Source of the DNA: an uncultured bacterium
Lineage (GTDB): Bacteria; Pseudomonadota; Alphaproteobacteria; Rhodospirillales; Rhodospirillaceae
Assembly (NCBI GenBank): GCA_903888485.1
Contig: CAISTS010000088.1
Location: 1-64,000, forward strand
Length of the DNA: 64,000 nt
Direction of reading: 5' to 3'
Below are positions 35,601-42,947 of the stretch, in pieces. The position numbers and the translations under genes were made by a program. The number at the start of each line of letters is the position of its first letter. The first letter of the stretch is position 1. A model generated the notes under the pieces. The model saw nothing but the letters and a program-made list of their open reading frames with translations. It did not search any database and was not told where the DNA came from.

Positions 35601-38600
35601 ATCTGGGTCGTGGAGAACCCGGTCAACTGTGTCGATTTGAAGCCGGCGAAGGTGTCGCTGTCGATGCCGCCGATCTGCGCGGCGGACAGACCGTCGATCT
35701 GGGGATCGGAGAGCGCATCGATCACCGCCGGCGTCAGAGCGCTCAGCTGGATGGTCGAAAGCGCGCCAAGCTGGGTGGATGTGAGTCCCACAACCTGCAG
35801 CGTCGTCAGAACCGCGAGCGAACCCGCCGACAGCGCCTTGACCTGCGTGGTCGAGAAGCCGCCCAGCTGCACGTCGCTAAAAGCGCCGAAGCGCGTGTTG
35901 TCGAGGGCGGCCACCTGCGTCGAGGTGATGCCCGACATCTGCAGCGTCGAGAGCGCACCGATGTTGGTGGTCGAGAGCGCGTTGACTTGCGTCGCTTCCA
36001 GCGCGCCTACAGAGGTAGAGCCGAGGCCACTCAGTTGATCGGCAGTCATGGCTGTCACGACCGGCTCGGACAGGGCCTTGAGCTGCGTGGTCGTCATGAC
36101 GCCAAGATGGGCCGATGTGAATCCGCCGAACTGTGTGACGGTCAGCCCAGCGATATTGGCAGCCGAGATTGACTTGATCTGGGTCGTGGTGAAGGCGGAA
36201 ATCTGGGTCGAAGTGAGCGCACTGAAGGAGTCGGCGCCCAGGCTGGCGAGCTGCGTGGCCGACAGGCCGCTGATCTGGGTCTCGGTGAGCGAACCGACGG
36301 CCGCAGCGGAGAGCGCCGCAAGCTGCGTGGTCGTCAGCGCCGCAAGCTGGGTCGAGATAAACCCAGCGACCTGCACGGTGGTGAGGTTACCGAGGTTATC
36401 GACCGACAGTGACTTAACCTGGGTCGTCGAGAGGCTGTACAGTTGTTCAGAGGTGAGTGCGCCAAATCTAATGGGGTCGAGCTCGCCCACCTGTGTCGCC
36501 GTCATGCCGTCGAGCTGCACCGTCGTCAGCGCGGTGATATTGGTGGTGGTCAGGGCATTCACCTGCCCCGTCGTCAGCGCGCCGACCTGGGTCGAAACGA
36601 AGCCGCCGACCTGCGTATCGGTGAACGCGGTAATCGCCGCGAGACTGATCGCGGCAACCTGCGTACTTGCCAAGGCACCGAGGTGAGTTGAGTCCAGGCC
36701 GCTGATCTGACCGGGCGACAGCGCGTCCATCTCGGTCAGCGACAGCCCCTTGATCTGAGTCGTCGAGAAGCCCGTGAGCTGGGTCGAATTGAACCCAGCG
36801 AAGGTATCGCTGTCGATGCCGCCGATCTGCGCGGCCGAGAGGCCGTCGATCTGGGGATCGGTCAGCGCATCGATCACCGCCGGCGTCACGGCGCTGAGCT
36901 GCGCGGTCGAAAGCGCCCCGAGCTGAGTCGAGGTAAAGCCCACGACCTGCAATGTGGTCAGAGCCGCGAGCGAACCCGCCGACAGCGCCTTGACCTGCGT
37001 AGTGGAGAAACCACCCAGCTGCACGTCGCTGAAGGCGCCGAAGCGCGTGTTGTCGAGGGCGGCGACCTGCGTGGTGGTGATGCCCGACATCTGCAGTGTC
37101 GAGAGCGTGCCGATGTTGGTGGTCGAGAGCGCGTTGACCTGCGCCGTTTCCAACGCGGCCACGGACGTCGAAGCGAAGCCGCTGAGCTGCTCGGCTCTCA
37201 TGGAGGTCACGACCGGCTCGGACAGCGCCTTGATCTGCGTGGTCGTCATGACGCCGAGGTGTGCCGACGTGAATCCGCCGAACTGCGCGACGGTCAGCGC
37301 GGCGATATTAACCGCCGAGATCGACTTGATCTGCGTGGTGGTGAAGGCAGATATCTGGGTCGAAGTGAGCGCACTGAAGGAGTCGGCGCCCAGGCTGGCG
37401 AGCTGCGTGGCCGATAGGCCGCTGATCTGGGTTTCGGTCAGCGCGCTGACGGCCGTGCCCGAGAGTGCCGCGAGCTGCGTCGTCGAGAGCGCCGCAAGCT
37501 GGGTCGAGATCAGGCCGGCGACTTGATCGGTGCTGAGATTGCCGAGGTTATCGACCGACAGCGCTTTCACTTGCGTCGTCGAGAGGCTGTAGAACTGTGT
37601 CGAGGTGAGCGCGCCGAACCTAATGGAATCGAGATCCGCCACCTGCGTCGTCGTCATGCCGTCGAGTTGAACGGTGGTGAGTGCGCCTACATTGGTGGTG
37701 GTCAGGGCATTGATCTGGTCGGTGGTGAGCGCGCCCACCTGGGTCGAGACGAAGCCGGCGAGTTGGGTGTCTGCCAGATTGGTGATGGCGGCGAGGTTGA
37801 TGGCCGCGATCTGGGTGTTGGCGAGCGCCCCCAACTGGGTCGAATCCAAGCCGCTGATCTGGCCGGACGTAAGGGCGCCCATCTCGGTGAGCGATAGGCC
37901 CTTGACCTGAGTCGAAGAAAAACCGGTCAGCTGAGTCGAACTGAAGCCGGCGAAAGTGTCGCTATCGATGCCGGCGATTTGGGTGGCGGTCATGCCGTCG
38001 ATTTGGGCATCGACCAGCGCCTCGATCACCGTCGGCGTCACGGCGCTGAGCTGCGTAACCGACAATGCCCCGATTTGGGTCGATGTGAGTCCAACAACTT
38101 GCAGCGTCGAGAGCGCTGTAAGCGAGTCTGCCGACAGCGCCTTGACCTGATTGTTCGACAGCATGGCGAGCTGGACGTCCGCGAGGGCGCCAAAGCGTGT
38201 ATTGTCGAGCGCCGCGACCTGCGCCGTGGTGATCCCCGATACCTGCAGCGTCGTCAGCGCTCCGACGTTGGTCGTCGTCAGCGCATTGATCTGCGTGGTT
38301 TCGAGCGCGCCGATGGCTGCCGAGCCGAGACCGCTGAGCTGCTCGGCGGTCATGGAGGTGACGACCGGCTCCGACAAAGCCTTGAGCTGGGTGCTCGACA
38401 TCACGCCGAGCTGTGAAGACGTGAAGCCGCTGAACTGCACGGTGGTGAGCTGCGCGAGGTTAGCGGCCGACAGCGCTTTCACCTGCGTCGTGGTGAAAGC
38501 GGCAATCTGCGTGGATGTCAGCGCGCTGAAGGAGGCAGCCGCGAGGCTGGCGAGCTGTGTTGCCGAGAGGCCGCTGATCTGCGTTTCGGTCAGCGCGCTC

Positions 38601-41600
38601 ACCGCCGTCGCGCTAATCGCGGCGAGCTGGGTGGTCGAGAGCGCCGCAAGCTGGGTGGAGATCAGGCCGGCGACCTGGGTCGTGCTGAGCAGGCCCAGGC
38701 TGTCGAGCGAGAGCGCTTTTACTTGCGTCGCCGAGAGGCTGTAGAGCTGCTCCGAGGTCAGCGCGCCGAAACGGGTGCTATCGAGCTCGGCGACTTGCGT
38801 GGCCGTCATGCCGTCCAGCTGGACGGTAGACAGCGCAGCGATGTTGGTGGTGGACAGGACGTTGATCTGACCGACCGAGAGCGCTGCCACCTGTGACGAA
38901 GCAAGGCCCGTCACCTGTGTATCGGCGAGCTCGGCCAGGGCTGTGATGTTGATGGCATTGATCTGCGTCGTCGCCAACGCCGTCAGGTGTGTGGAATCAA
39001 GGCCGCTGAGCTGTCCAGACGTCAGAGCGTCAAGCTCGCCGGCGGTGAGGCCCTTGATCTGCGTCGAAGTGAAACCCGTGAACTGGGTGGAGGTGAGCCC
39101 GACGAAGGTGTCGTCGTCGAGCGCGCCGATCTGGCTAGAGGTCAGGCCGTCGATCTGCGTATCGGCCAGGGCGCCGATAACGCTCGAGGTTATTGCGCTG
39201 AGCTGCGTGCCGCCGAGCGCGCCGATTTGGGTCGTCAGCAGGCCGGCGACTTGGACCGTGTTGATAACCTCGAAGTTTTCGGCCGCGATCCCTTTGATTT
39301 GAGTCGTCGTCAGGCTACCGAGCTGATCGGAGGTAATAGCTTCGAAGCGCGTCGCATCCATCTGACCAATGACGGTGGTGGTCAGGGCATCGAGCTGCGT
39401 GGACGTAAGCAGCGCGACATTCTCGGTGGTGAGCGCATTGAACTGCGCGGCGCCCAGCGCCGCCACATGGGTCGAACCCAACCCGCCAAGTTGCACGGCC
39501 GTAAGCGCATCGACGACCGCCAGCGACAGCGCCGCGACCTGGGTGCTGGCGAGCACGGCCAGCTGCGTGTCGGCCAGGCCGCCTAGCTGAACGGTGGTGA
39601 GGATCGAAAGGTTGGCGACCGACAGCGATTTGATCTGGGTGGTGGTGAAAGCGGCAAGCTGGGTCGACGTAAGGCCGGCGAAGGAGTTCTCGCCGATGGC
39701 GGTAAGCTGGCTACCGGACAAGCCCGAAAGCTGCGTGTCGGCCAGGGCCGAAACCACCGTCGTCGTGAAGGCGGTAAGCTGCGTGGTGGTGAGCGCCGCA
39801 AGCTGGGTCGATGTCAGGTTACCGACCTGCGTGGTCTGCATCGCGCCGATGTCGTCGGTGGAGATCGCCCTCAGCTGCGTCGTGCTGAAGCCGGCGAGCT
39901 GATCAGACGTGAGCGAGACGAAGGCCGTGGGATCGATCTCGCCGATGGTCGTGGTTGACAGGCCGTCGAGCTGGGTGTCGGTGAGTGTGCCGATATTCGC
40001 CGAAGACAGGGCATTGAACTGCGCGCCACTCAACGCTGCCACTTGGGTCGAGACGAAACCCTCAAGCTGCGTGGCTTCCAACGCCGTGATCAGGGTGGAC
40101 GTCAGCGCCGCGATTTGTGTCGTGCTCAGGGCCTTGAGCTGTGTGGAATCGACACCCGAGATCTGTTCGGTCGTCAGGACGTCGATGGCGGTGGTGGACA
40201 GCCCCTTGATCTGGGTCGAGGTGAAGCCCGTGAGCTGCGCCGAAGTAAAGCCCGTGAAACTGTCGGCATCGAGCCCGCCCAACTGGGTCGAACTCAGCCC
40301 ATCGATTTGCGTGTCGGCGAGCGAACCAATGACGGTCGAGCTGAGAGCGCTGAGCTGTGCGGCGCTGAACGCTCCGATCTGAGTGGTCAAGAGGCCGCTC
40401 ACCTGCCCCGTCGTCATGACTTCGATATCTTCGGCCTCGAAGCCCTTGACCTGGGTTGTCGTCATGCCGGCGAGCTGCGTCGAGGTCAGGACTTCGAACT
40501 GCGTCGCATCAAGGCCGGCGAGCTGCGTTGCGGACAGATTGTCGATCTGCGTGTCGGTGAGCGCGGCAATGTTGGAGGTCGATAGCGCGCCGAGCTGCGT
40601 CGCGGCCAGGGCGGCAATCACCGCCGCCGGCAGCACTTCCATCTGCGTGGTGGTGATGGCCTCGATGTTGGTGGTCTCGAGGCCCGCAATCTGCGTCGAG
40701 GTCATGACGCGCAGCTGCGTCGTGGAGAGCGCCTCGAAGTGCGTACTGTCGATGCCGCTGAGCTGCGCCGCGGTCAGGCCCTTGAACTGCGTCGTGGAGA
40801 TCTCTGAGAGCGTGGTGGTCGTGAGCGCATTGAGCTGCGTTTCAGTGAAGGCGCCGATGCCGGTGGACGTCAAACCGCCGATCTGCGCTGTGCTGATGAC
40901 TTCCAGGCAATCGTCGTTGATCGCGCTGATCTGTGTCGTGGTCAGCACACCCAAGTGCGCCGCCGTCAGCCCGCTGAACTGCTCGGTCGTCAACTCACCG
41001 ATCTGGTCGTCGGTCAGACCTTTGATCTGGGTCGTACTTAAGCCGCCCAGTTGGTTCGACGTGAGCGCTCCGAAGTTGGTTGTGGACAGTCCGCCGACTT
41101 GCGCCGAGGTCAAGCCGCTGAGCTGGCCCGCCGTCAAGTTGTCGACGTTGTCGGTAGTGAGCGCGTTCAGCTGAGTCGTCGCCAGCGAAGCGACCTGCGC
41201 GGACGTGAGGACGGCTACTTGCGTATCGGCGAGCCCTTCGATGATGGTCTCGGCCAGCGCCTTGATCTGGGCGCCGGAGAGATAACCGACCGAGGCGGGG
41301 GCGAGGTCGAGGATCTGCGTGCTGCTGAGGGCCGCGATGGCAGTGGTGGTGAAAGCGCGCAGCTGCGTGGTCACGAGGCTCGAAAGCTGCGTGCCGTCGA
41401 AATAGGAGAAATTCGTGGAAGACAGACCCGCCGCCTGCGTGGTCTTCAGTGCATCAAGCTGCGCCGCGGTGATGCCCGCAATATTGGTCGACGTGAGCGC
41501 GTTCAGCTGCGCCGTTGTCAGCGCACCGAACTGCCCCGACGACAACGCGCCGAACTGCGTGTCCTGGAGACTACTGATGTTGGTCGTATTGACCGTCTTT

Positions 41601-42676
41601 GTCTGCGTCTGCGTCAGGCTGGCAAGCTGCGTGGGAGTCAGCGCCGCGAAATTGGTCGCGGTCAACGATCCCAGCACCGTCGGCCGTATGTAGTCGAGCT
41701 GCGTCACCGACAACGACGCGATCTGCGTCGAGGACATGGCGTTGAAGAACGTGCTGGTCAGGTAGTTGACCTGGGCGGCCGGCATCCCGGCGAGTTGCGT
41801 GACAGCGATCGCTTCGATGTTGGTTGTCGTGAGGGCCAGGAGCTGAGTCGTCGCCAGCGCGCCAAACAGCTTGGCTGACAATCCCCCCAGCTGCGTGGAG
41901 GTCATCGCGGCAATCTGAGGCTTCTTGATGCCCTTGACCTGGAAGGTGGTCAGTCCTGCGAGCTGCGTGGGCGTGAGTTCCACGAACTGCGTGTTCGTGA
42001 GGTAACCGATCTGCGCCGCGACCAGGCCATCGATCTGGCTATCGGTCAGCGACGCAAGGCTGGTTGTGGTCAGCGCATTGATCAGTGTGGTGCCGAAGGC
42101 CGGCATCTGCGCGGACGTCAGCGCCGCGACTTGGGTCGCGTCGAGATTGGCGACCCGGGTGGTGGTCAGGCCCTTCAGCTGCGTCGCCGTCAGGCTCGTG
42201 ATTTGAGCCGCTGAAAAGGTATCGAAGGCGGTGTTATCCAGGCCAAGGAGCTGCTGGGACTTCAAGCCGTCCAGTTGCTTGTTGGTGAGCCCGGCAATGG
42301 CGGTGTCGCTGAGGGAGTTGAGGGTCGTGGTCGTCAGCGCGCCGAGACGTGTCGATGTGACAAGCGCAAGCTGGCTTACGGTCAGGTCGCCGACAAAGCT
42401 GTCGATCGCGAGCAACTGTCCGTTGGACATGCCCGCGACAGCGCCGCCGCCCAGGGCTTGGACTTGGCTCGCGCTGATCCCGCTCAGAATTGTTGTGGCG
42501 AAACCCTTGACCTGCGCGGCGCTCAGCGAGGTCATTTGCGCCGGTGTCATGGCGGAGAACTGCCCCGCCGTGATGGCCGCAAAATGCTTCGACGTCAGCG
42601 CGTTGAATTGCGCTGGGGTCAGCGCAGCGTACTCCGCCGGCGTCAAAGCCTTAAACTGAGTTATCGTTAACGCCAC
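29678..42676 (-). CDS. Giant octapeptide-repeat protein (4,332 residues)
   Basis: A single uninterrupted frame from a GTG at 42676. From residue 2 to the last residues the protein is about 540 copies of an eight-residue unit, (S/T)-(S/T)-(T/V/A)-Q-(L/I/V)-x-(A/G)-(L/F/M). At regular intervals the unit changes: K at position 6 (TTQVKGL), N at 4 (TTTNI), D at 1 with F at 5 (DxxxF). These landmarks define a module of ten units, a 24-unit array and a 48-unit super-array. There is no signal peptide, membrane segment, RTX motif, cap or linker; charged and aromatic residues are scarce and I noticed one Cys. T-x-x-Q resembles a helix N-cap box, so a solenoid of very short helices is possible; a beta-solenoid is the alternative. 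I do not recognise a named family. Function unknown: surface or secreted scaffold, adhesin stalk or ice/matrix binder are guesses. Confidence 0.9.
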   Translation of the reverse strand: MALTITQFKALTPAEYAALTPAQFNALTSKHFAAITAGQFSAMTPAQMTSLSAAQVKGFATTILSGISASQVQALGGGAVAGMSNGQLLAIDSFVGDLTVSQLALVTSTRLGALTTTTLNSLSDTAIAGLTNKQLDGLKSQQLLGLDNTAFDTFSAAQITSLTATQLKGLTTTRVANLDATQVAALTSAQMPAFGTTLINALTTTSLASLTDSQIDGLVAAQIGYLTNTQFVELTPTQLAGLTTFQVKGIKKPQIAAMTSTQLGGLSAKLFGALATTQLLALTTTNIEAIAVTQLAGMPAAQVNYLTSTFFNAMSSTQIASLSVTQLDYIRPTVLGSLTATNFAALTPTQLASLTQTQTKTVNTTNISSLQDTQFGALSSGQFGALTTAQLNALTSTNIAGITAAQLDALKTTQAAGLSSTNFSYFDGTQLSSLVTTQLRAFTTTAIAALSSTQILDLAPASVGYLSGAQIKALAETIIEGLADTQVAVLTSAQVASLATTQLNALTTDNVDNLTAGQLSGLTSAQVGGLSTTNFGALTSNQLGGLSTTQIKGLTDDQIGELTTEQFSGLTAAHLGVLTTTQISAINDDCLEVISTAQIGGLTSTGIGAFTETQLNALTTTTLSEISTTQFKGLTAAQLSGIDSTHFEALSTTQLRVMTSTQIAGLETTNIEAITTTQMEVLPAAVIAALAATQLGALSTSNIAALTDTQIDNLSATQLAGLDATQFEVLTSTQLAGMTTTQVKGFEAEDIEVMTTGQVSGLLTTQIGAFSAAQLSALSSTVIGSLADTQIDGLSSTQLGGLDADSFTGFTSAQLTGFTSTQIKGLSTTAIDVLTTEQISGVDSTQLKALSTTQIAALTSTLITALEATQLEGFVSTQVAALSGAQFNALSSANIGTLTDTQLDGLSTTTIGEIDPTAFVSLTSDQLAGFSTTQLRAISTDDIGAMQTTQVGNLTSTQLAALTTTQLTAFTTTVVSALADTQLSGLSGSQLTAIGENSFAGLTSTQLAAFTTTQIKSLSVANLSILTTVQLGGLADTQLAVLASTQVAALSLAVVDALTAVQLGGLGSTHVAALGAAQFNALTTENVALLTSTQLDALTTTVIGQMDATRFEAITSDQLGSLTTTQIKGIAAENFEVINTVQVAGLLTTQIGALGGTQLSAITSSVIGALADTQIDGLTSSQIGALDDDTFVGLTSTQFTGFTSTQIKGLTAGELDALTSGQLSGLDSTHLTALATTQINAINITALAELADTQVTGLASSQVAALSVGQINVLSTTNIAALSTVQLDGMTATQVAELDSTRFGALTSEQLYSLSATQVKALSLDSLGLLSTTQVAGLISTQLAALSTTQLAAISATAVSALTETQISGLSATQLASLAAASFSALTSTQIAAFTTTQVKALSAANLAQLTTVQFSGFTSSQLGVMSSTQLKALSEPVVTSMTAEQLSGLGSAAIGALETTQINALTTTNVGALTTLQVSGITTAQVAALDNTRFGALADVQLAMLSNNQVKALSADSLTALSTLQVVGLTSTQIGALSVTQLSAVTPTVIEALVDAQIDGMTATQIAGIDSDTFAGFSSTQLTGFSSTQVKGLSLTEMGALTSGQISGLDSTQLGALANTQIAAINLAAITNLADTQLAGFVSTQVGALTTDQINALTTTNVGALTTVQLDGMTTTQVADLDSIRFGALTSTQFYSLSTTQVKALSVDNLGNLSTDQVAGLISTQLAALSTTQLAALSGTAVSALTETQISGLSATQLASLGADSFSALTSTQISAFTTTQIKSISAVNIAALTVAQFGGFTSAHLGVMTTTQIKALSEPVVTSMRAEQLSGFASTSVAALETAQVNALSTTNIGTLSTLQMSGITTTQVAALDNTRFGAFSDVQLGGFSTTQVKALSAGSLAALTTLQVVGFTSTQLGALSTAQLSAVTPAVIDALTDPQIDGLSAAQIGGIDSDTFAGFNSTQLTGFSTTQIKGLSLTEMDALSPGQISGLDSTHLGALASTQVAAISLAAITAFTDTQVGGFVSTQVGALTTGQVNALTTTNITALTTVQLDGMTATQVGELDPIRFGALTSEQLYSLSTTQVKSLSVDNLGNLTTVQVAGFISTQLAALTTTQLAALSAAAVGSLTETQISGLSATQLASLGADSFSALTSTQISAFTTTQIKSISAANIAGLTVTQFGGFTSAHLGVMTTTQLKALSEPVVTAMTADQLSGLGSTSVGALEATQVNALSTTNIGALSTLQMSGITSTQVAALDNTRFGAFSDVQLGGFSTTQVKALSAGSLAVLTTLQVVGLTSTQLGALSTIQLSALTPAVIDALSDPQIDGLSAAQIGGIDSDTFAGFKSTQLTGFSTTQIKGLSLTEMDALSAGQISGFDSAQLGALASTQITAISLAAITAITDTQLAGFGSTQVGALTTGQVNALTTTNITSLTTAQLDGMTATQVGELDPTRFGALTSEQLYSLTTTQVKALSADNLGNLSTVQVAGLISTQLAALSTTQLAALSAAAVGALTETQISGLSATQLASLGADSFSALTSTQISAFTTTQIKSISAANIAALSVAQFGGFTSAHLGVMTTTQLKALSEPVVTAMTAEQLSGLGSTSVGNLEATQVNALTTTNVGALSTLQLSGMTSTQVAALDNTRFGAFSDTQLAVLSTTQVKALSAGSLAALTTLQVVGLTSTQLGALSTIQLSAVTPAVIDALTDPQIDGLSAAQIGGIDSDTFAGFNSTQLTGFSTTQVKGLSLMEMDALSAGQISGFDSAQLGALATTQVAAINLAAIAAITDTQLAGFGSTQIGALSTGQVNALTTTNITSLITVQIDGMTATQVGELDPTRFGALTSGQLYGLSTTQIKALSVDNLGNLSTTQVAGLISTQLAALSTTQLAALSAAAVGALTETQISGLSATQLASLGADSFSALTSTQISAFTTTQIKSISAVNIAALSVAQFGGFTSAHLGVMTTTQLKALSDPVVTAMTVEQLSGFASTSVGALEATQVNALTTTNIGTLSTLQMSGITSTQVAALDNTRFGAFSDTQLAVFSTTQVKALSLGSLAALTTLQVAGLTSTQLGALSTSQLSAVTPAVIDALADAQIDGLSAAQIGGIDADTFAGFSSTQFTGFTTTQVKGLSLTEMDALTPGQISGLDSTHLGALATTQVSAIGLAAITAITDTQLAGFGSTQVAALTTGQVNALTTTNITAITTVQLDGMTATQVGALDPTRFAAVTSEQIFSLSTTQVKALSVENLGNLTTSQVAGLISTQLAALSATQLAAVSATALATLTETQISGLSATQLASLGADSFDALTSTQLAAFTTTQIKSISAANIAQLTVAQFGGFSSAQLGVMTITQVKALSEPVVTAISADQLTGLASTAVGALHTTQVNALTTTNVAALSTVQLSGITSTQVAALDSTRFGAFTDTQLGVFSTIQVKALSADSLAALTTLQVAGLTSTQLGVLSTTQLSAVTPEAIFALADGQIDGLSATQIGGLDTDTFAGFSSTQLTGFTTTQAKGLSLLELGVITAGQLSGMDSTQFGVLATTQIAAINIDAITVLADTQLAGFASTQVGALSTSQVNALSTTNITALTTVQLDGMTITQVAGLDETHFAAMTDTQLFSLATTQIKALSVADLAVLTVAQVAGLTSTQLGALSNAQLGIFAPAVVTALTETQASGLTASQLASLGVDAFNALTSTQLAVFTTTQIKALSVTNIANMTTAQFSGLSSAQVGVMTTTQVKALTAAVIDSISAIQLTGVTSLQLGALDATQVNALTTTNISALSTIQLDGLTSTQVNALDIAHFGALSGDQLNTLSTTQVKGFSVDGVSGMTTAQLAGLVSTQFGVLAASQLNALSPALIAQLSDAQIDGFTSAQIGALDLFPFSGFSSAQLTGMTTTQVKGLSTFQLDGLSGAQFSGLSSTQIGALSVTQIKALAAGSLDVMTTEQLSGMTQTQVGALTSMQLNALSTTNIASLTDAQIDGMTVTQIANIDTGPFSGFTSAQVTGMTTTQVKAFNVLQIDALTAAQFSGLSAAQLGALSTTQVKSLQPGNMAALTTAQVGGLISVQVGALLAVQLNALSTSIIGVLADTQIDGLTAAQLSSIDAAPFAGFSSAQLNGMNTTQVTALPTGALALLTAEQLSGIISTAIGLLSTTQLNAFTTTTIAALADTQLDAMTPAQLGGLDSTHFQALTSFQLSTLTSTQIQGLETTDLAVMSVAQFSGLSATQITALSSPQVSSLNTLDIAAMTSVQLGGFTSTQIGALTATQIVALSTDNIVDLTPNHMTGIETGDIPIFTTTQIQFFETTDLAALNGAQIAAFTSVQLGTMTTTQLASIGM
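30963..40200 (-). repeat. Tandem 1,152-bp super-repeat inside the giant gene
   Basis: The segment encoding SLTEMDAL and its equivalents recurs at 30963, 32115, 33267, 34419, 35571, 36723, 37875, 39027 and 40179, exactly 1,152 bp apart. Each copy is 48 octapeptides (384 residues) made of two diverged halves of 24 (576 bp). Copies from about 33.2 to 38 kb are very alike in protein and DNA; those at both ends are more diverged. Confidence 0.85.
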
Positions 42677-42947
42677 GGCGCCCCAATCCGATTAGCGACC
42701 CGGCCCACCACCGTCCGATCGCCCAGCCAACTCACAAACGCACAGCGCACGTAGGGCGTTGCCTCACACACCCTTTACGCCACCTTTAGGGATAGTCGAT
42801 GTGCGTTCGGGAAATATTAACAGACCCGGTAAAATTGCCACATGCAAAAGTTGAAAATCTTTTGGGTCAGAGCGCGAAAATTTCACATAACCCACTGAAA
42901 TACAAATAATTAATGGAAATTCTTACGCGCAGGCCGTAACAGCGCGC
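42677..42947 (-). promoter_or_regulatory. AT-rich gap between the two repeat genes
   Basis: 271 bp, much richer in A/T than the surroundings (42,800-42,930 especially). It holds no reading frame of note and is the likely promoter of the giant gene. I see several TTTTCAAC/TTAATATT-type stretches but cannot single out one -35/-10 pair. Rapid AT-rich DNA of this type often binds nucleoid proteins. Confidence 0.35.

Noticed and set aside
29847-42670. Many long plus-strand frames (for example 32819-34033, 404 codons; 41051-41878) opposite the giant gene
   Set aside because: They are Arg/Gly- or Val/Ser/Cys-rich mirror images of the 24-bp periodicity: a repeated unit free of stops in one antisense frame stays open. 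No start sites or family features.
29678-42676. TALE-like or RTX or pentapeptide repeat protein
   Set aside because: LTPxQ resembles the start of a TALE repeat, but the period is 8, not 34, and there is no variable di-residue. RTX Gly/Asp nonapeptides and A(D/N)LxX pentads are absent.
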